Shown here piece by piece: positions 30,315-41,070 of a stretch of DNA of 64,000 nucleotides. The DNA is from Hyposmocoma kahamanoa. Its lineage: Eukaryota; Arthropoda; Insecta; Lepidoptera; Cosmopterigidae. The DNA lies in NCBI RefSeq assembly GCF_003589595.1, contig NW_020653855.1, forward strand, positions 4,530,060 through 4,594,059, in the 5' to 3' direction. Below the pieces are notes generated by a model. It did not search any database and had not been told where the DNA came from. It was given only the letters and a program-made list of their open reading frames with translations. The first letter of the stretch is position 1. Every line of letters begins with the position of its first letter. Made by a program: the position numbers and the translations under genes.

Positions 30315-30580
30315 TCATACCTTTTTTAGCAGTAGAGCTTCTTGTCAAAGAATCCGTTCGGGTTAGTACTAATACCTTACTTATTGCTAATGCAAAACAG
30401 TACATTTTACCCTTCAAAACCGAAACAGTGAGCATAACTGTTTCGGTTTTGAAGGGTAAAGGTGCAGGTGAAATTACAGGCACGTGGAACTTGTCAACTT
30501 ATGTTAGCTTAATGCCTATAAGATCTTTGCGATTTAAAGCTCTAAGTGGCACTGGCACTAGTCACACGACTTGTGCGTCC
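30315..30580 (+). repeat. Rpt-A copy with internal inverted duplication
   Basis: Head TAGCAGTAGAGCTTCTTG, then the normal family order is interrupted at 30406-30460 by a perfect 24-bp inverted repeat built from the family's own TTTACCCTTCAAAACCG segment. The copy continues GAAATTACAGGCACGTGG, TTGCGATTTAAAGCTCT. Confidence 0.8.
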
Positions 30581-30837
30581 CATCATTGATTAAAATGAAT
30601 GAAAAAGTGTTCGTTAAGCGGTTTAGGCGTGAAAACCTACCAGATGGAATTACTTTCGCATTTATAATCATATGGCATGTATTTAAATGATCGATTTAAA
30701 TTTGCAGAAGCAGCAGGCAGAAAAATCTAAACGGTAATCTTTTTTAATGATTGATCTTCTTTCCGAGAAAATCTGTTCCGACCTGCGCAAAAAAATTTTG
30801 ATTTATATAAATTAATTTCTACTATTTTTTTCATATG

Positions 30838-30940
30838 TGACTATGGCAGTGTATTTACACGTCCAGTTTTGAAGGGCTGGTGAAATTACAGACACATAAT
30901 GGGACTTGACAACTTATGTCTCAGGATGACGAGTGTATGA
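30838..30940 (+). repeat. Rpt-A subfamily fragment
   Basis: GTGACTATGGCAGTGTATTTAC, then GTCCAGTTTTGAAGGGCTGG and GGGACTTGACAACTTATG. The same variant start occurs at 41755, defining a subfamily. Confidence 0.65.
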
Positions 30941-31535
30941 GATAAATATTAAATTTATATGTAAATTATCAAATTGTAATGACTAAAAATAATATTCATT
31001 TTAATAAACTTTGTTTATAGGAAGATTAGACGTATCTAAAGTGTAATTTTCATAATTAAAGTACAAAAACGACTTATCGTGTGAATACATTTCAAATTAT
31101 TGATGAATATTTTATCATTGTTTCCATTCTTTTATACATATGTCATAGGTTTGGCTTAAGTCATGTTGTTTAAAAATGTTACTTAAATGTCCTGATATTT
31201 ATATAGATATATATATACGGAATCCTATCATTACTGTTTTTAAAGGAAATAAAATTATGTTATAAAACCAATGGCGCCACCAGTGGCGCCACACTGCAAA
31301 GCAATCTCGTTTTCTGATTGGATAAACCAACCACAGGAGTGGTATTTGTACTGTATAAAAGGGCTTGCTCATGGTATTTCAAAAAAATAGTATTGAGTCC
31401 GGTTGCTGAGCAGTAAGCAAGTAAAAATTTGTGTATACATTGTTCCATCGAAATTCAAGGTTTAGCACCCTGCAATTTCCTTACAAATGTGTAATAAATT
31501 ATTGTTATGCCTTACTTGGTATGTACGTACCAGGT
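30941..31535. other. Unassigned region
   Basis: Contains ATGGCGCCACCAGTGGCGCCAC near 31270, a tandem and palindromic GGCGCC motif. No gene recognised. Confidence 0.35.
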
Positions 31536-31541
31536 ACCTAT

Positions 31542-32149
31542 CCCCTCACGCGATGCGCTCCTCCTACCGCAAAATGGCGGCTATTTGGTTTCGCAAATTA
31601 GAAAAGCATTCAGTTTAAATACAAGTTTTTATAAATAAAAATTATTATTCTGCATTGCTAAATAAATACCCTCCGTACTACCAACAAAAACATCTCAAAT
31701 AAAATGCAGTAATACACCGCAAATCCTGCACTTAAAAAGCACTAATGAAATTTTTGGTGTACTTGGGTAAATATGATAATATTCCGTTTGAGTGGTTCTA
31801 ACGTTTACCATGAAATTACTCCTTAAACTATAGTTTATAAACATTTATATTAAGGGTAAACTTAAAAAACGCTACTTACGGTATGTTTTCAATAAATAAA
31901 CACCGAAACCACCAGCCCAAACAATAACACACACGATTGTCGTGGCGTATTTTTGAAGTTGTTTATTTTTTTTAAATGACAGACCCAGGCATTAAAAATT
32001 TTATGGTTTGCTAGAATAGTTACCGAAATAGCAATTAATATTAGTTCTTGTACCTGTTATAACTTCGATATCCGATAAATGGGTATAAAATCATCACCGG
32101 CACGTCTAGGTGTGGTATGCGTTTACGGCTGCATGTATCACGTGAGCGG
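31542..32149 (+). mobile_element. MITE-C, full-length copy with CTAT flanks
   Basis: Starts CCCCTCACGCGATGCGCTCC and ends GTATCACGTGAGCGG. CTAT at 31538-31541 and 32150-32153 flanks the element. Highly similar to the 11626 and 44881 copies. Confidence 0.85.
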
Positions 32150-32590
32150 CTATTCTAATGTGAATATTATACTTGTTTTAGTCCGTTAAAACTAATAGAT
32201 ATTGACTTTCTGGGCTTATATGTCCAATAGATACGATTTGACCTGCACTTTGTTTGTTTGTATTTACAACATTCCTACCATCATCAGTAGATAAATTATA
32301 TTTTTATCGCAATTAGGTTCTCGTAGTTTAGGTTTAGGAATCGATAAAGTAGATAAAGTAAATTTATTTAAAGTATACCCCCTTTTATTTAATAGTTAGA
32401 CGTTTTTGAGCAGGAATTAAATATTGGAATTTGAAGCTTAGAATTTAGTAGAGAAAATCCTCCGCTAACAAGTGCAGTACGCGTCAGATCTTTGCAATTT
32501 AAAGCTCTTAGTGGCACTGCAACTGCTATGTATAAGCTGGCCTATTAGCATAGTTCGATATTGACGCCAGATCAAGATATCGTATATTTA
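32150..32590. other. Mostly unassigned; small Rpt-A piece
   Basis: 32485-32540 carries TCAGATCTTTGCAATTTAAAGC and CTTAGTGGCACTGCAACTG, the middle of Rpt-A on the plus strand. The rest is AT-rich with nothing recognised. Confidence 0.5.
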
Positions 32591-32591
32591 T

Positions 32592-32785
32592 GAAATTCCC
32601 GCTTAGAGCGGTTACACACGGCGATTTACAACAGCGACACAAACGCGGTGTAAACGCGATGCAGTAGCGACGCAGTCGTCGTCTACCTTTATACACACAC
32701 GCGATTTTATGCAGCGATGGAAACGCGATGTATGCGCGCGGCTGCTTCGATACAAACGCGGGTCGCCGTGTGTAACCACTCTTAG
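32592..32785. mobile_element. CpG-rich 194-bp TIR element
   Basis: Terminal inverted repeats CTTAGAGCGGTTACACACGG and (inverted right end) CTAAGAGTGGTTACACACGG, 23 bp in all with two mismatches. The interior repeats words such as AACGCGATG and GCAGCGA. No clear target duplication. A MITE of unknown superfamily. Confidence 0.75.
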
Positions 32786-33110
32786 TAATTCGTTTTTAAT
32801 ATCATTTGTGAAAACGAGATGTTCTGATTGGCCAGCGCAAACGAATCAAGTTTGTGTCCAACGTGCGAGGGAGCAATCGTTTTTATCAAAATATTCACAT
32901 TTGAAAGAGATTCCATCTGAAGCTGACATGATATCGTATCGAATGTTTATTAGAACCTAATTTTCATACCAATTTTGAGTTTTTTCACATCGTAACTGAT
33001 AATATCGACGCCGGCTGGCAATTGAAACTTGTTTTTGAAACCAAGAATCAATTAATGGTGAGTTCTGCAGCTTCAGGATTATATCATTATGTATATTTTA
33101 GATATATATC
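32786..33110. other. Unassigned region
   Basis: No recognised feature. Confidence 0.35.
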
Positions 33111-33114
33111 AGTA

Positions 33115-33315
33115 TGTTTTAGATAAAGAAGTATGGAAAGACAACAAGAGTCTAGATTCCATACAATTATGATTCAAAGTGTATTCCATAGCATTGAAGT
33201 TTATTTGAAAAGAGTACAGTTTTTTGCTCGTTCTTCTCAGGGAGGTCAGCGCAGTGAACGAGCAGAAGCTTAAAAATGACGTTTTCAAGTGTAAAAATTT
33301 TACCTATAGAATAAA
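33115..33315 (+). repeat. Rpt-H copy
   Basis: GATTCCATACAATTATGATTC, AAAGTGTATTCCATAGCA, CTCGTTCTTCTCAGGGAGG, GTGAACGAGCAG and GACGTTTTCAAGTGT. Collinear with 47540-47735 and the inverse of 16022-16200. Confidence 0.65.
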
Positions 33316-33344
33316 TGATTATTTAACTTTGGCTTTGATTTAAT

Positions 33345-33600
33345 AACTCCGGTCAATATCCGGGCAACAATTTGCGAACCGATTTTAATGATTTTTTTTG
33401 CTGGAAAGATGGTACCATCGTAGTAGTCCCATTTAAATTTGAAGAAAATATTTTACCTGTAAGAGTGGCAAACTTACTCTATGCTTTCAGTTTCGGGCAC
33501 TTTTCGGTAACCGATTTCAATAAAACTTGCCAAATAGATGCAATTCCACGAACTTTTGAGGTCGGTCGTTTTAGTACTTGATACTGAGATTATTAGAATA
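33345..33600 (+). mobile_element. MITE-B, internally deleted copy
   Basis: AACTCCGGTCAATATCCGG, GCGAACCGATTTTAATGA, then GAAGAAAATATTTTACC. It jumps to CGGTAACCGATTTCAATAAAA and ends TTTTGAGGTCGGTCG, then TGATACTGAGATTATT. Confidence 0.75.
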
Positions 33601-34005
33601 ACTATTCTTTTTTTTTCTCTTATAGCAATTTTTGCAATATGACCATTCAATTTGAAATTGCTTACGGACGGCAACTCGCTACAATCTTGATCCACATATC
33701 TTACGCTGTCAAATTCAGATAAAGGCTATTTCATCTACAACAAAAACTGCGACCGTAAAAATTTAAAATGAAGCCCAAAAGCTGTTTTCAAACGAGCGCC
33801 ATTGAGATAAAGTAAAACGGACACGTTCATGACAATTCTATTCAACGTTCAATATACCTGATATGGCGATTTTTATAGCCCGAAACTCGTTCATCGCTCA
33901 CGTGCATTAATATTAACAAAACACAGTTCGTAAATATTTACACATCGGGAAAATTTGGATACCACGAACATATCCGAATCATTTTACCGCGTCTACAGTA
34001 CTGCC
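33601..34005. other. Unassigned region
   Basis: No recognised feature. Confidence 0.35.
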
Positions 34006-34009
34006 ATCA

Positions 34010-34245
34010 TTAACTGCCTCGGTGGCCGAACGATTACCATGCCTGCCATGCTCTGCATGACTGCCATGCAGAGGTCCCAGGTTCGATTCCCGGGTCGGGA
34101 GAAATATTTGTATGGCCTACATTTATTTCTCTCGTGAGTTTGGGTGTAATTTGTGGTTGCCTACGTGTGTGTCCATGGCACCCGCGACACAGGGTTTCCC
34201 TAGTGCGGGGCTATGTTGAGTGTGTACGTTATTATTATTATCTAA
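34010..34245 (+). mobile_element. SINE-S1, full-length copy with duplicated tRNA segment
   Basis: CTGCCTCGGTGGCCGAACG head and B box GGTTCGATTCCCG. The body is intact to GGGGCTATGTTGAGTGTG and (TTA)n. Between the boxes the CATGC/CTGCCATGC segment is duplicated (34040-34075), lengthening the tRNA-like part by about 18 bp. Confidence 0.88.
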
Positions 34246-34294
34246 AAACAAAGTAAAATAAAATAAAACTTAGTAAAAGTTATAATTTTTAATA

Positions 34295-34522
34295 CTGAAT
34301 CGACCTAAAAAAAAAGGAGGAGGTATTAATACGACTGAATGTTTTTTTTAGGAGTGGTCCCATTTTAATTTGAAGAAAATATTCCACCTCTAATGGTGAT
34401 AAACTATGGCATGAATCCGGTTTCGCGCACTTTCCGGTAACCGATTTCAACTTAGCAATTAAATGTAATTCCATTAACTTTAGAAGCAGGTTTTTTAGTA
34501 CTCTGCACTGAGATTATTATTG
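34295..34522 (+). mobile_element. MITE-B, internally deleted copy
   Basis: TCGACCTAAAAAAAAAGGAGG start, GTGGTCCCATTTTAATTTG, GATAAACTATGGCATGAATCC, and the end TTTTTTAGTACTCTGCACTG. Confidence 0.7.
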
Positions 34523-34609
34523 TGCGCGACTCACGCTACGACAAAAAGTCACATTATTCCACTAGTTTGTTATAATTATTAACACAAATGATTTAAACGA
34601 CGTCTCAAG

Positions 34610-34845
34610 TCAGCTGCTGGTAGCGGTAAAGGTGGTGGTGATGGCGCTACGGTAAAAAGTCCTTAAAAAACCGAAAACAAAGGTCTGCTATAAGCACGTA
34701 GAAAAATTCGTTAAGGTTCATTAGTTCGTTTCGTAGCTTAGTTAAGATAGCGTCTGGTGCGGTTTGCTCGAAGACTTTGGTTCGCATCCAGCGGGATCGA
34801 AGGATTATTTTCTAAGTGATCACATATGTATTAATAATTAGTAAA
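34610..34845 (+). mobile_element. SINE-G, fullest copy
   Basis: Starts CAGCTGCTGGTAGCGGTAAA, then GATGGCGCTACGGTAAAAAG. It continues AAGCACGTAGAAAAATTCG, the tRNA-like CGTAGCTTAGTTAAGATAGCG with GGTTCGCATCCAGC, and the tail GGATCGAAGGATTATTTTC...ATGTATTAATAATTA. The tRNA-like part lies inside the element rather than at its 5' end. Confidence 0.7.
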
Positions 34846-35128
34846 AGTTCTTTAAAAAATTAATTTAACTATAAAATCACGTATAAAACATATTTTAATT
34901 ACCTCGACGTTTCGGACATATTGCAACGTCCAGGGTCTCGAAGGGACTGAAGAGGCGAGTGTCAGCATTTTTTTTATATGTAATAGACACACGCTTGGCC
35001 ACAATCTCACCTGATGTTAAGCGACGATGTGACCGACGATGGGACGCCTTTGCCTATTGCCTATTCACTCTAGCCTTGAATAGCCCCAAACTGTACTTTT
35101 TGGGAAATACAGATGCCAGTAGAGCATT

Positions 35129-35470
35129 TCATTCCTTTGCCGTATGCATCAGAAAGGAGGAAGCAAAGCGCTTAGTGCGAATAGGTCGTATATCAACGAC
35201 ATAAGAATGGAGTGCTCCGGAACTTCTAGTCGACCGAAGGAGAAACGGTGAGGGTGGAACTAAATTGAAAAGTTCCTGCACACACTTCCCGATATGCATC
35301 CGATAGAAAACCGACAAGTAGGGTACTTTTCTACGATTGTCGAGATTTAGTAGCTTCGACTCCACAAGAAAATTGTTGTTAATAAGTCTCTTTGCTTTTC
35401 GGTCCACCGAGTCCAAGACAGCTAACTGGTAATGGGCAGAGCCGTCCCAAAGGTGGCAGCAGTACTCCAT
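35129..35470 (-). pseudogene. LINE ORF2 C-terminal remnant, part 2
   Basis: MEYCCHLWDGSAHYQLAVLD, KAKRLINNNFLVESKLLNLD, RRKVPYLSVFYRMHIGKC, and VDIRPIRTKRFASSFLMHTA. Continuous with part 1 after a frameshift. This is the standard C-terminus of lepidopteran Jockey-group elements. Confidence 0.82.
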
Positions 35471-35499
35471 ACACGATAGAACCCGTGCTTTATTTATAT

Positions 35500-35949
35500 T
35501 TATTTTATCTGTTCAGGTGTGAAGTAGCGCCTAACCTTGTAAAGTATGCCCAGTTTTCTGGCAACAGTTTTTGCCAAGCACTTGATGTATCGCCCAAAGT
35601 TGAGGTTGGATGATAAGTCCAGACCAAGTAGCTCAAGGTGGTCCCTTATCGGCACGGACACATCTCGGAAAGTCAGAGTAAGGTGTAGGGGACTCCGTTT
35701 CGATGTAAAAAGACACGCCTGTGTTTTAGCCGTATTAAGCCTGACCCTGTTCGCATCTCCCCAGTCGGAAGCCGCTTTCAGGCTCACGTTCAACCGGGTG
35801 ACCACCGCCTCTCGTTTACACCAGACCTCTTCGCTGTTGTCTCGGGCGTCTGGCACATAACTCTCTACCACTGTGTTATGGTCTGCAACCCGAAGATACC
35901 GGGCATGAGCAACAGGTCGTCGAGATCGTTGAATAGAAAATTTTGTCAT
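35500..35949 (-). pseudogene. LINE reverse transcriptase remnant, part 1
   Basis: RT fragment with RVRLNTAKTQACLFTSKR, LELLGLDLSSNLNFGRYI and ARKLGILYKVRRYFTPEQ. The catalytic FADD box would fall near residue 20, but the sequence reads VADHNTVVESY, so the active site is lost or truncated. It continues out of frame into the next segment. Confidence 0.82.
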
Positions 35950-35960
35950 TTCCTGAATAA

Positions 35961-36615
35961 TTACTGTTTACAAGATACGAGTTTGAGAAAGTAAGGCATC
36001 GTTTTGTTGGAATTGCATTATGCTTACACGTTAAGTTAACTGTTATTTCAAATATTAATTCTGTGAAATCAGCTTTTGAAACATTAAATTATTTCAACGA
36101 ATATTCACTTTGAAGAATTAATTTTAATTCCTTTACGTGTTTAGTGTTGTACCACGCAGCACATCAAGCTACATATTGACCCATCTTGTTCCGTTGCACT
36201 GGAGGCGGTTTTCGAACAACAATGTGTAGTCTGATGTGCCGTTGTCCGTACATACAGTGCTTCTATTTTCGCGATGCCCCACGGCAAACTTCATGTTTCG
36301 GCTGTCGTTGGGTTTTATTCAGTTGCCTTTTGTCTTTGGTACAAATCGGTCGCTTTCGATCGACTTGGAAGTATATAAAGTTCTATTACTTTTTTTTATT
36401 ATATATAATGGGAGGAAAGTCGCTAAAGTGACAGGCACGACAGGTAATTTGCAGTGTATGCTTGTATTGTTTACAAAAAACCGATACCCGTTCGAGTAGC
36501 ACGGAAAGTGATTATTCCATAGACGCGAACGTACTAAAATAGCTACGCCAGATGAAGAAATGCGTTCAGATAGGTACTAACTTAATTGAAAAGATTAATA
36601 ACCGGAAAAATATTC
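35961..36615. other. Unassigned region
   Basis: 36180-36430 has mixed composition and two short overlapping plus-strand frames, but no recognisable protein motif. Confidence 0.35.
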
Positions 36616-36619
36616 ATTT

Positions 36620-37092
36620 TTAACCGACTTCAAAAAAGGAGGAGTTCTCAATTCGACTGTATGTTTTTTTTTGTATGTATGTTACGCGATAACTCCGGTA
36701 TTTGTGAAACGATTTTCATGATTTTTTTTTTGTTGGAATGAGGGTACGTCCATAGCGGTCCTATTTAATTTTGAAGGAAATCATCCACCTCTAAGGATCA
36801 CGCACGAAGATTAATTTTTATAAACAGCGCCAAAATTTTATTATAAGGAGCAATTATTTTAATGGTTGATTTTGCTATTCTCCAATTTAAAGTGTTTTTC
36901 TGTCAATACACTTTGAGTTGTGAGAACCGATTTTTATTATCTCATGTGTCAAGTTCCGTATAGTGGCGAACTAGGGGATGAATCCGAGTTTGCGCACTTT
37001 CCGGTACCCAATTTCAATAAAACTTGGCAAATACATGTAATTTCACGTACTTTTGAGGTCGGTTTTTTAGTACTCTGTACTGAGATTATTAT
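36620..37092 (+). mobile_element. MITE-B, near-complete copy
   Basis: TTTTAACCGACTTCAAAAAAGG to TTTTGAGGTCGGTTTTTTAG plus TACTCTGTACTGAGATTATT. The body is complete apart from a short deletion after CTAAGGATCACGC. Confidence 0.88.
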
Positions 37093-37640
37093 ATATATAA
37101 TAGAAGCACACTTTATTTACTTTACATTTTTGTTATTGTTAACACGAAGTACATGTTATTAAAAATAGGGAAAAAATTTTACAACTGTAGAACAACAAGA
37201 GAACAAAAAGCATAAATTTTAAATTTAATAATTAATGGACATTGAAATTAATATTCCTGTGCATTCGGGAATACAATGATTGCCGAGAAACATTGAGAAA
37301 ATAGAAGCACTGTACATGAACGTACGTACGTCATGAATTTGTTTTAGTACAAAAGCTTTTGCACATTTGCGTCCTATTTATAATTCATACTGTGATATGC
37401 AAGTGATATAAACAATCGTCGGGTTCCATTTGCGGTAGTGTGATGTTCAAACTTTTTGATTTAAGGCGAATCATCGGAGGAGAAGCGGGAAAAACTATTT
37501 TACTAGATCAAATGTTGTCGGTATTTATTATTAAATATTATCTTATAAACAATATGCGATACACCTAAGGATATTGTCTAAAGAATGTGCTAATTTTTTA
37601 CACGATAGGATATTCGATCACATAAAATTCTGAAAAAAGG
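37093..37640. other. Unassigned region
   Basis: No recognised feature apart from GTACGTACGT near 37323. Confidence 0.35.
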
Positions 37641-37644
37641 CTAA

Positions 37645-38030
37645 AATAAATGAATGAATGAATGAATGAATGAATGAATGAATGAATGAAATATTCTTTA
37701 TTGCACATAAAATTACAATAAAAATACAATACAATAGCTTAAGTATAAAAGTAGTAGTAAGTCAATGTGCAACAGGCGGCCTAATTGCTATGTAGCAATT
37801 TCTTCCAGGCAACCTTAGGATAGACATTTCGGATATGCAAAAGGGATGCAACCAAAGAATATCATCATAAGTACACTACATAATAAGTAATAATAAAAAT
37901 ATATACATATCCATAGATAGATATACATATACATACAAATAACAATAATATTATTAATACATACATAACAATAAATACACAATAATATTAAATGCTTATA
38001 TACTTATATAAGCATTTAATATAAATGTCC
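37645..38030 (-). mobile_element. LINE 3' end with (ATTC)n tail
   Basis: On the minus strand: AGGTTGCCTGGAAGAAATTG, GCAATTAGGCCGCCTGTTGC, GTGCAATAAAGAATATTTC, then about eleven ATTC units (37649-37690). The UTR signature is shared with the LINE at 20480-21395. No coding sequence remains. Confidence 0.85.
37649..37690. repeat. (AATG)n microsatellite
   Basis: Ten to eleven clean tetramers, the tail of the minus-strand LINE. Confidence 0.9.
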
Positions 38031-38340
38031 AAAACGAATTATTTAAGAATTAAATATCTAACTTTGCATATAATTTTTATATGGAGACATTTCTCGTTAA
38101 GTACTAGATATATAGATAGATAGATAGAATCGTTATTCACCACCATGACAAATACATACACAGACACATGATACCGACATTAACTTAGACGTAACACAGG
38201 AATATATTCTACTAATATCTCTCTCTTGGAAGCCATGGCAATGAAAAGGCACTTACTCAGCATAAATGACGCGTCTGCCGCGAACCTGGTATTCTGCCAG
38301 GACCCTATAGGACAGGAACGCCCCTCGTAAAACCCGAAAC

Positions 38341-38440
38341 AAAACCAATTTAATTCAATTCAAATTCTAACCAATTTAATTCAATCCAATTCAATTTAAT
38401 TCAATTCAATCCAATTCAATTTCATCCAATTTATTTATTC
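38341..38440. repeat. AATTCAATTY tandem repeat
   Basis: Imperfect tandem of TTTAATTCAATTC / AATCCAATTC words. Confidence 0.7.
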
Positions 38441-38479
38441 ATTTTTATTTTTTTATTGATTTATTTATTTAGTAGTTTA

Positions 38480-38785
38480 CTTTCAGGAAATGAAACTATT
38501 TTTCCGGATTTAATGAAAGAGTATCTGCTAAATTTTGATTTTTAACTTTTTATTATAGTTATCAAATTCACATTAATGCGGGTCACAAATCACATGGATG
38601 CGGGACGTGAGAGACGACCCCATACGTCGCCTTAACTAAGCTTCCGTTCGAGTGTTTAGGTTTTTGCGATTGATACGAAATTAAACTATTTTTTCGAATC
38701 TAATTCATGTATACTTGTTTTTTTAAACAAATCAAAGTTTCGGACTCTTTCCAAGTCCCATGATCATGTCAGTCACCCGTGACCT
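38480..38785 (-). repeat. Hairpin-F left-arm pieces
   Basis: 38485-38525 has GAAATGAAACTATTTTTCCGG. 38665-38775 has TTTTTGCGATTGATACGAAAT, TACTTGTTTTTTTAAACAAA and AAAGTTTCGGACTCTTTCCA...CCCATGATCATG. Two decayed inverse copies. Confidence 0.6.
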
Positions 38786-39289
38786 TTACGACATCTTCTG
38801 TTATACGTTGTTATAAGTAAATAAAGGTGCTGTTATTAGTATATTGTATTTTGAATAGGCTCGCAAAACTGTTATGGCCATATTATATTACCCGCAGAAA
38901 ATTGGTAGGCGTTATGTTTTAGGATAAGTGGCCTTGTAAGTGTTATGTTGCAGTTCTATGTTGGATAATATAAACAAAGATAATATAAAAATATCCTTTA
39001 TTATGCCTAGAATATCCAACTATGTCATAAAATTTGCTTTATTATAATAGAAAGTAATATCGTGATGTTTATTTCATTATCTGATAAGACTTGGGAGTAT
39101 AAAGCGTGATACACAAAGTGAATGGGTGCGGGTCGGGCGCGTGTCGGGTCGGGAACACAGCGGGTGTATATCTGTACGACAACACAACACAAGCGGGTGC
39201 AGGACCCGACCTGCGCTGCGCCCGTCTCGCGCCCGCGCGTAGTGTCTTTTCGTCCATGTAAATGATTGTCAATGTGGTTTTGTATAATA

Positions 39290-40042
39290 TATAATAATAA
39301 TAATAATAATAAAATTGTTTATTCAGTAACATAATGTACAGAGAAAACTAAAGACTACTTATGCGATTTAATGTAAAAATAACACATGTACCTGAACTAG
39401 GAAATTCCTGTATTTCAGGTAAAAAGTACTACTAATTATAAAACGTGGATACTATTAATATTATAAATACTTTTTAGGAGAATCTTATGAAATAAAATTA
39501 AACAATTAAACAATAAATTTCCAATCAAAAAAATGTACACTTATACAAGACAAAATTTATTTTACGATAATAAATAAATTCTCTGTATCCTCATAGGACA
39601 TATTTTGAAGAGCTTCTTGGAGAATTTTCTTTACCTTGAAGCAACAGAAATTATAAATGGAATATTTGGCGTTTAATTTATTGTACAAAAATGGTCCAAG
39701 AAACACAAAAAATCTTGAAATAAAAGTATGTTTTGATGATATAATTTTGGGGCAGACAATATCTTTTCGTCTTTTATTAGTGTTTTCAGTAATATATGGG
39801 AGCAATACGTGCTGTTTGAGGACTGTGGACTTAATAAATAATTGCCTTACAGTTAATACTTTACATGACTTATACAGAAGGTCAGTGGGGTAACGGAAAG
39901 GGCGGTAGGTAGAAACCTTTAGGACAGCTCGCTGGGCTCTTTCAATGATTAGTAAAGTAGTTTTAGCTATACCACCCCATGATGTAATGCAGTAAGTAAT
40001 TAATGATTGGCATAATGCATAATAAACTTGCCACGGCCACAA
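39290..40042 (-). mobile_element. 5'-truncated LINE with (TTA)n tail
   Basis: Minus-strand ORF2 C-terminus (about 161 codons) with an AATAAAC signal and a (TTA)n tail at 39290-39310. It interrupts the GC-rich TIR element. Confidence 0.82.
39557..40042 (-). pseudogene. LINE ORF2 C-terminal remnant
   Basis: Open for 161 codons: QVYYALCQSLITYCITSWGG, IERAQRAVLKVSTYRPFRYP, LYKSCKVLTVRQLF and GPFLYNKLNAKYSIYNF. This matches the post-thumb region of insect LINE reverse transcriptases. No catalytic motifs remain, and the start is an internal truncation point rather than a genuine start codon. Confidence 0.8.
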
Positions 40043-40139
40043 AAATACACGGAATTACACCCGCCGTGATCCCGTCCCGACGTACGCCCGACCCGCACCC
40101 GCTGTCAGCGTATTTCACGCTTACATGTAATAAAATATA

Positions 40140-40802
40140 GGCAGAGTTACCATTGCAGACCGGCTATATATATAGTTCTGTATAAGGTATAATGAACATC
40201 TCAAAAACTAAATTCATGGTGATTTCCCGAAATCCTGAATTAGATCCAGCTATATAAGTAGATGGTAAATATCCCGAGCGCATAAGGCAGTTCAAGTATC
40301 TCGGCGCTAGGGTTAGTGAAGCATGAGCTTCGGACCAGGCGATAAAAACCCGGATTGAGATTGGCCGAACGTCTTTCATGAAAATGAAAAGGGTGCCGAA
40401 AACTTTACATACAACTTAGAATCCGCATCCTCCACTGTTATATGTGGCCAGTCCCATCTCGGGTCGGTAGATAGGGTTTGTTATATGTGGCCAACCGTTA
40501 TGTACAGCAGCGAGGCTTGGACCATCAAAGAAGAAACCAGACAGCGCTCGACGCATTCGAGATGTGGTACTACCGCCGCATGCTTCGTATCAACTGGATG
40601 CAAAAACTCAAGAACGAGACAGTACTCCTGAAGAGCAAAATAAAACATCTCGGTCACGACACGATGGTACCGGCAAGAGAAGCGCTTGAAGACGTAAAAT
40701 GTCATAGTCACGCAGCACAAAGGAGTCGACCGGAACCAGGAGCGCGGAACAACTGTTTCGTTTGGCCATGTACACGGACAAATTTGCCATATTGACGGCA
40801 AG
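40140..40802 (+). pseudogene. RTE-type LINE reverse transcriptase remnant
   Basis: Broken frames read MNISKTKFMVISRNPEL, VDGKYPERIRQFKYLGARVS, IKTRIEIGRTSFMKMKR, then ALDAFEMWYYRRMLRINWM and KNETVLLKSKIKHLGH. These are the RT thumb and C-terminal motifs of RTE-like elements often mis-annotated as craniofacial development protein 2 in insects. Stops and shifts are frequent. Confidence 0.85.
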
Positions 40803-41070
40803 TAGTAGAGAGGCATTTTTATAAGAAAATAAGGTATATTATACACTTATATTATTGTTCTTAGTAGCGGTAGAGCTCCTTGTGAAAGAATTCGTCCAGA
40901 GAATTACCTATTTCTGCCGCCAAGGAGTAATACAAGCGTTACTGCGTTCCAGTTTTGTAGGGTAATGATGCTGGTAAAATTAATGGGACATGGGACTTGT
41001 CAATTTATGTCTCAGTGTGGCGGGTGCACTGGCGCCTTGTATCTTATGATTTAAAGCTCTGACCGGCACT

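Larger units (their letters stand above)
34968..35960 (-). mobile_element. 5'-truncated Jockey-group LINE
   Basis: The minus-strand ORF2 region runs from about 35949 down to the 3' end at 34968, which has a poly-T run (poly-A on the element strand). The product begins in the RT region and continues through thumb and C-terminal motifs. The 3' tail carries AACATCAGGTGAGATTGTGG. Coding is broken into two frames near 35500. Confidence 0.85.
39102..40121. mobile_element. GC-rich TIR element split by a LINE
   Basis: The left arm (39102-39178) and right arm (40045-40121) are imperfect inverse copies: AAGCGTGAtac, GGGTGCGGGTCGGGCG, GTCGGGtCGGGAaCAC and GCGGGTGTA. The GC content of the arms is exceptional for this window. 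The two ends are separated by a minus-strand LINE at about 39290-40040, so the original MITE was probably about 270 bp. Confidence 0.7.

Noticed and set aside
31262..31290. Regulatory palindrome GGCGCC
   Set aside because: A short duplicated motif with no neighbouring gene or second copy to give it meaning.
32709..32960. Protein-coding ORF of 83 codons
   Set aside because: It begins inside the CpG-rich TIR element and has no motif; most likely chance.
37640..37700. CRISPR-like or regulatory tandem array
   Set aside because: It is an (AATG)n tail of a LINE with no spacers. No CRISPR array exists anywhere in the window.
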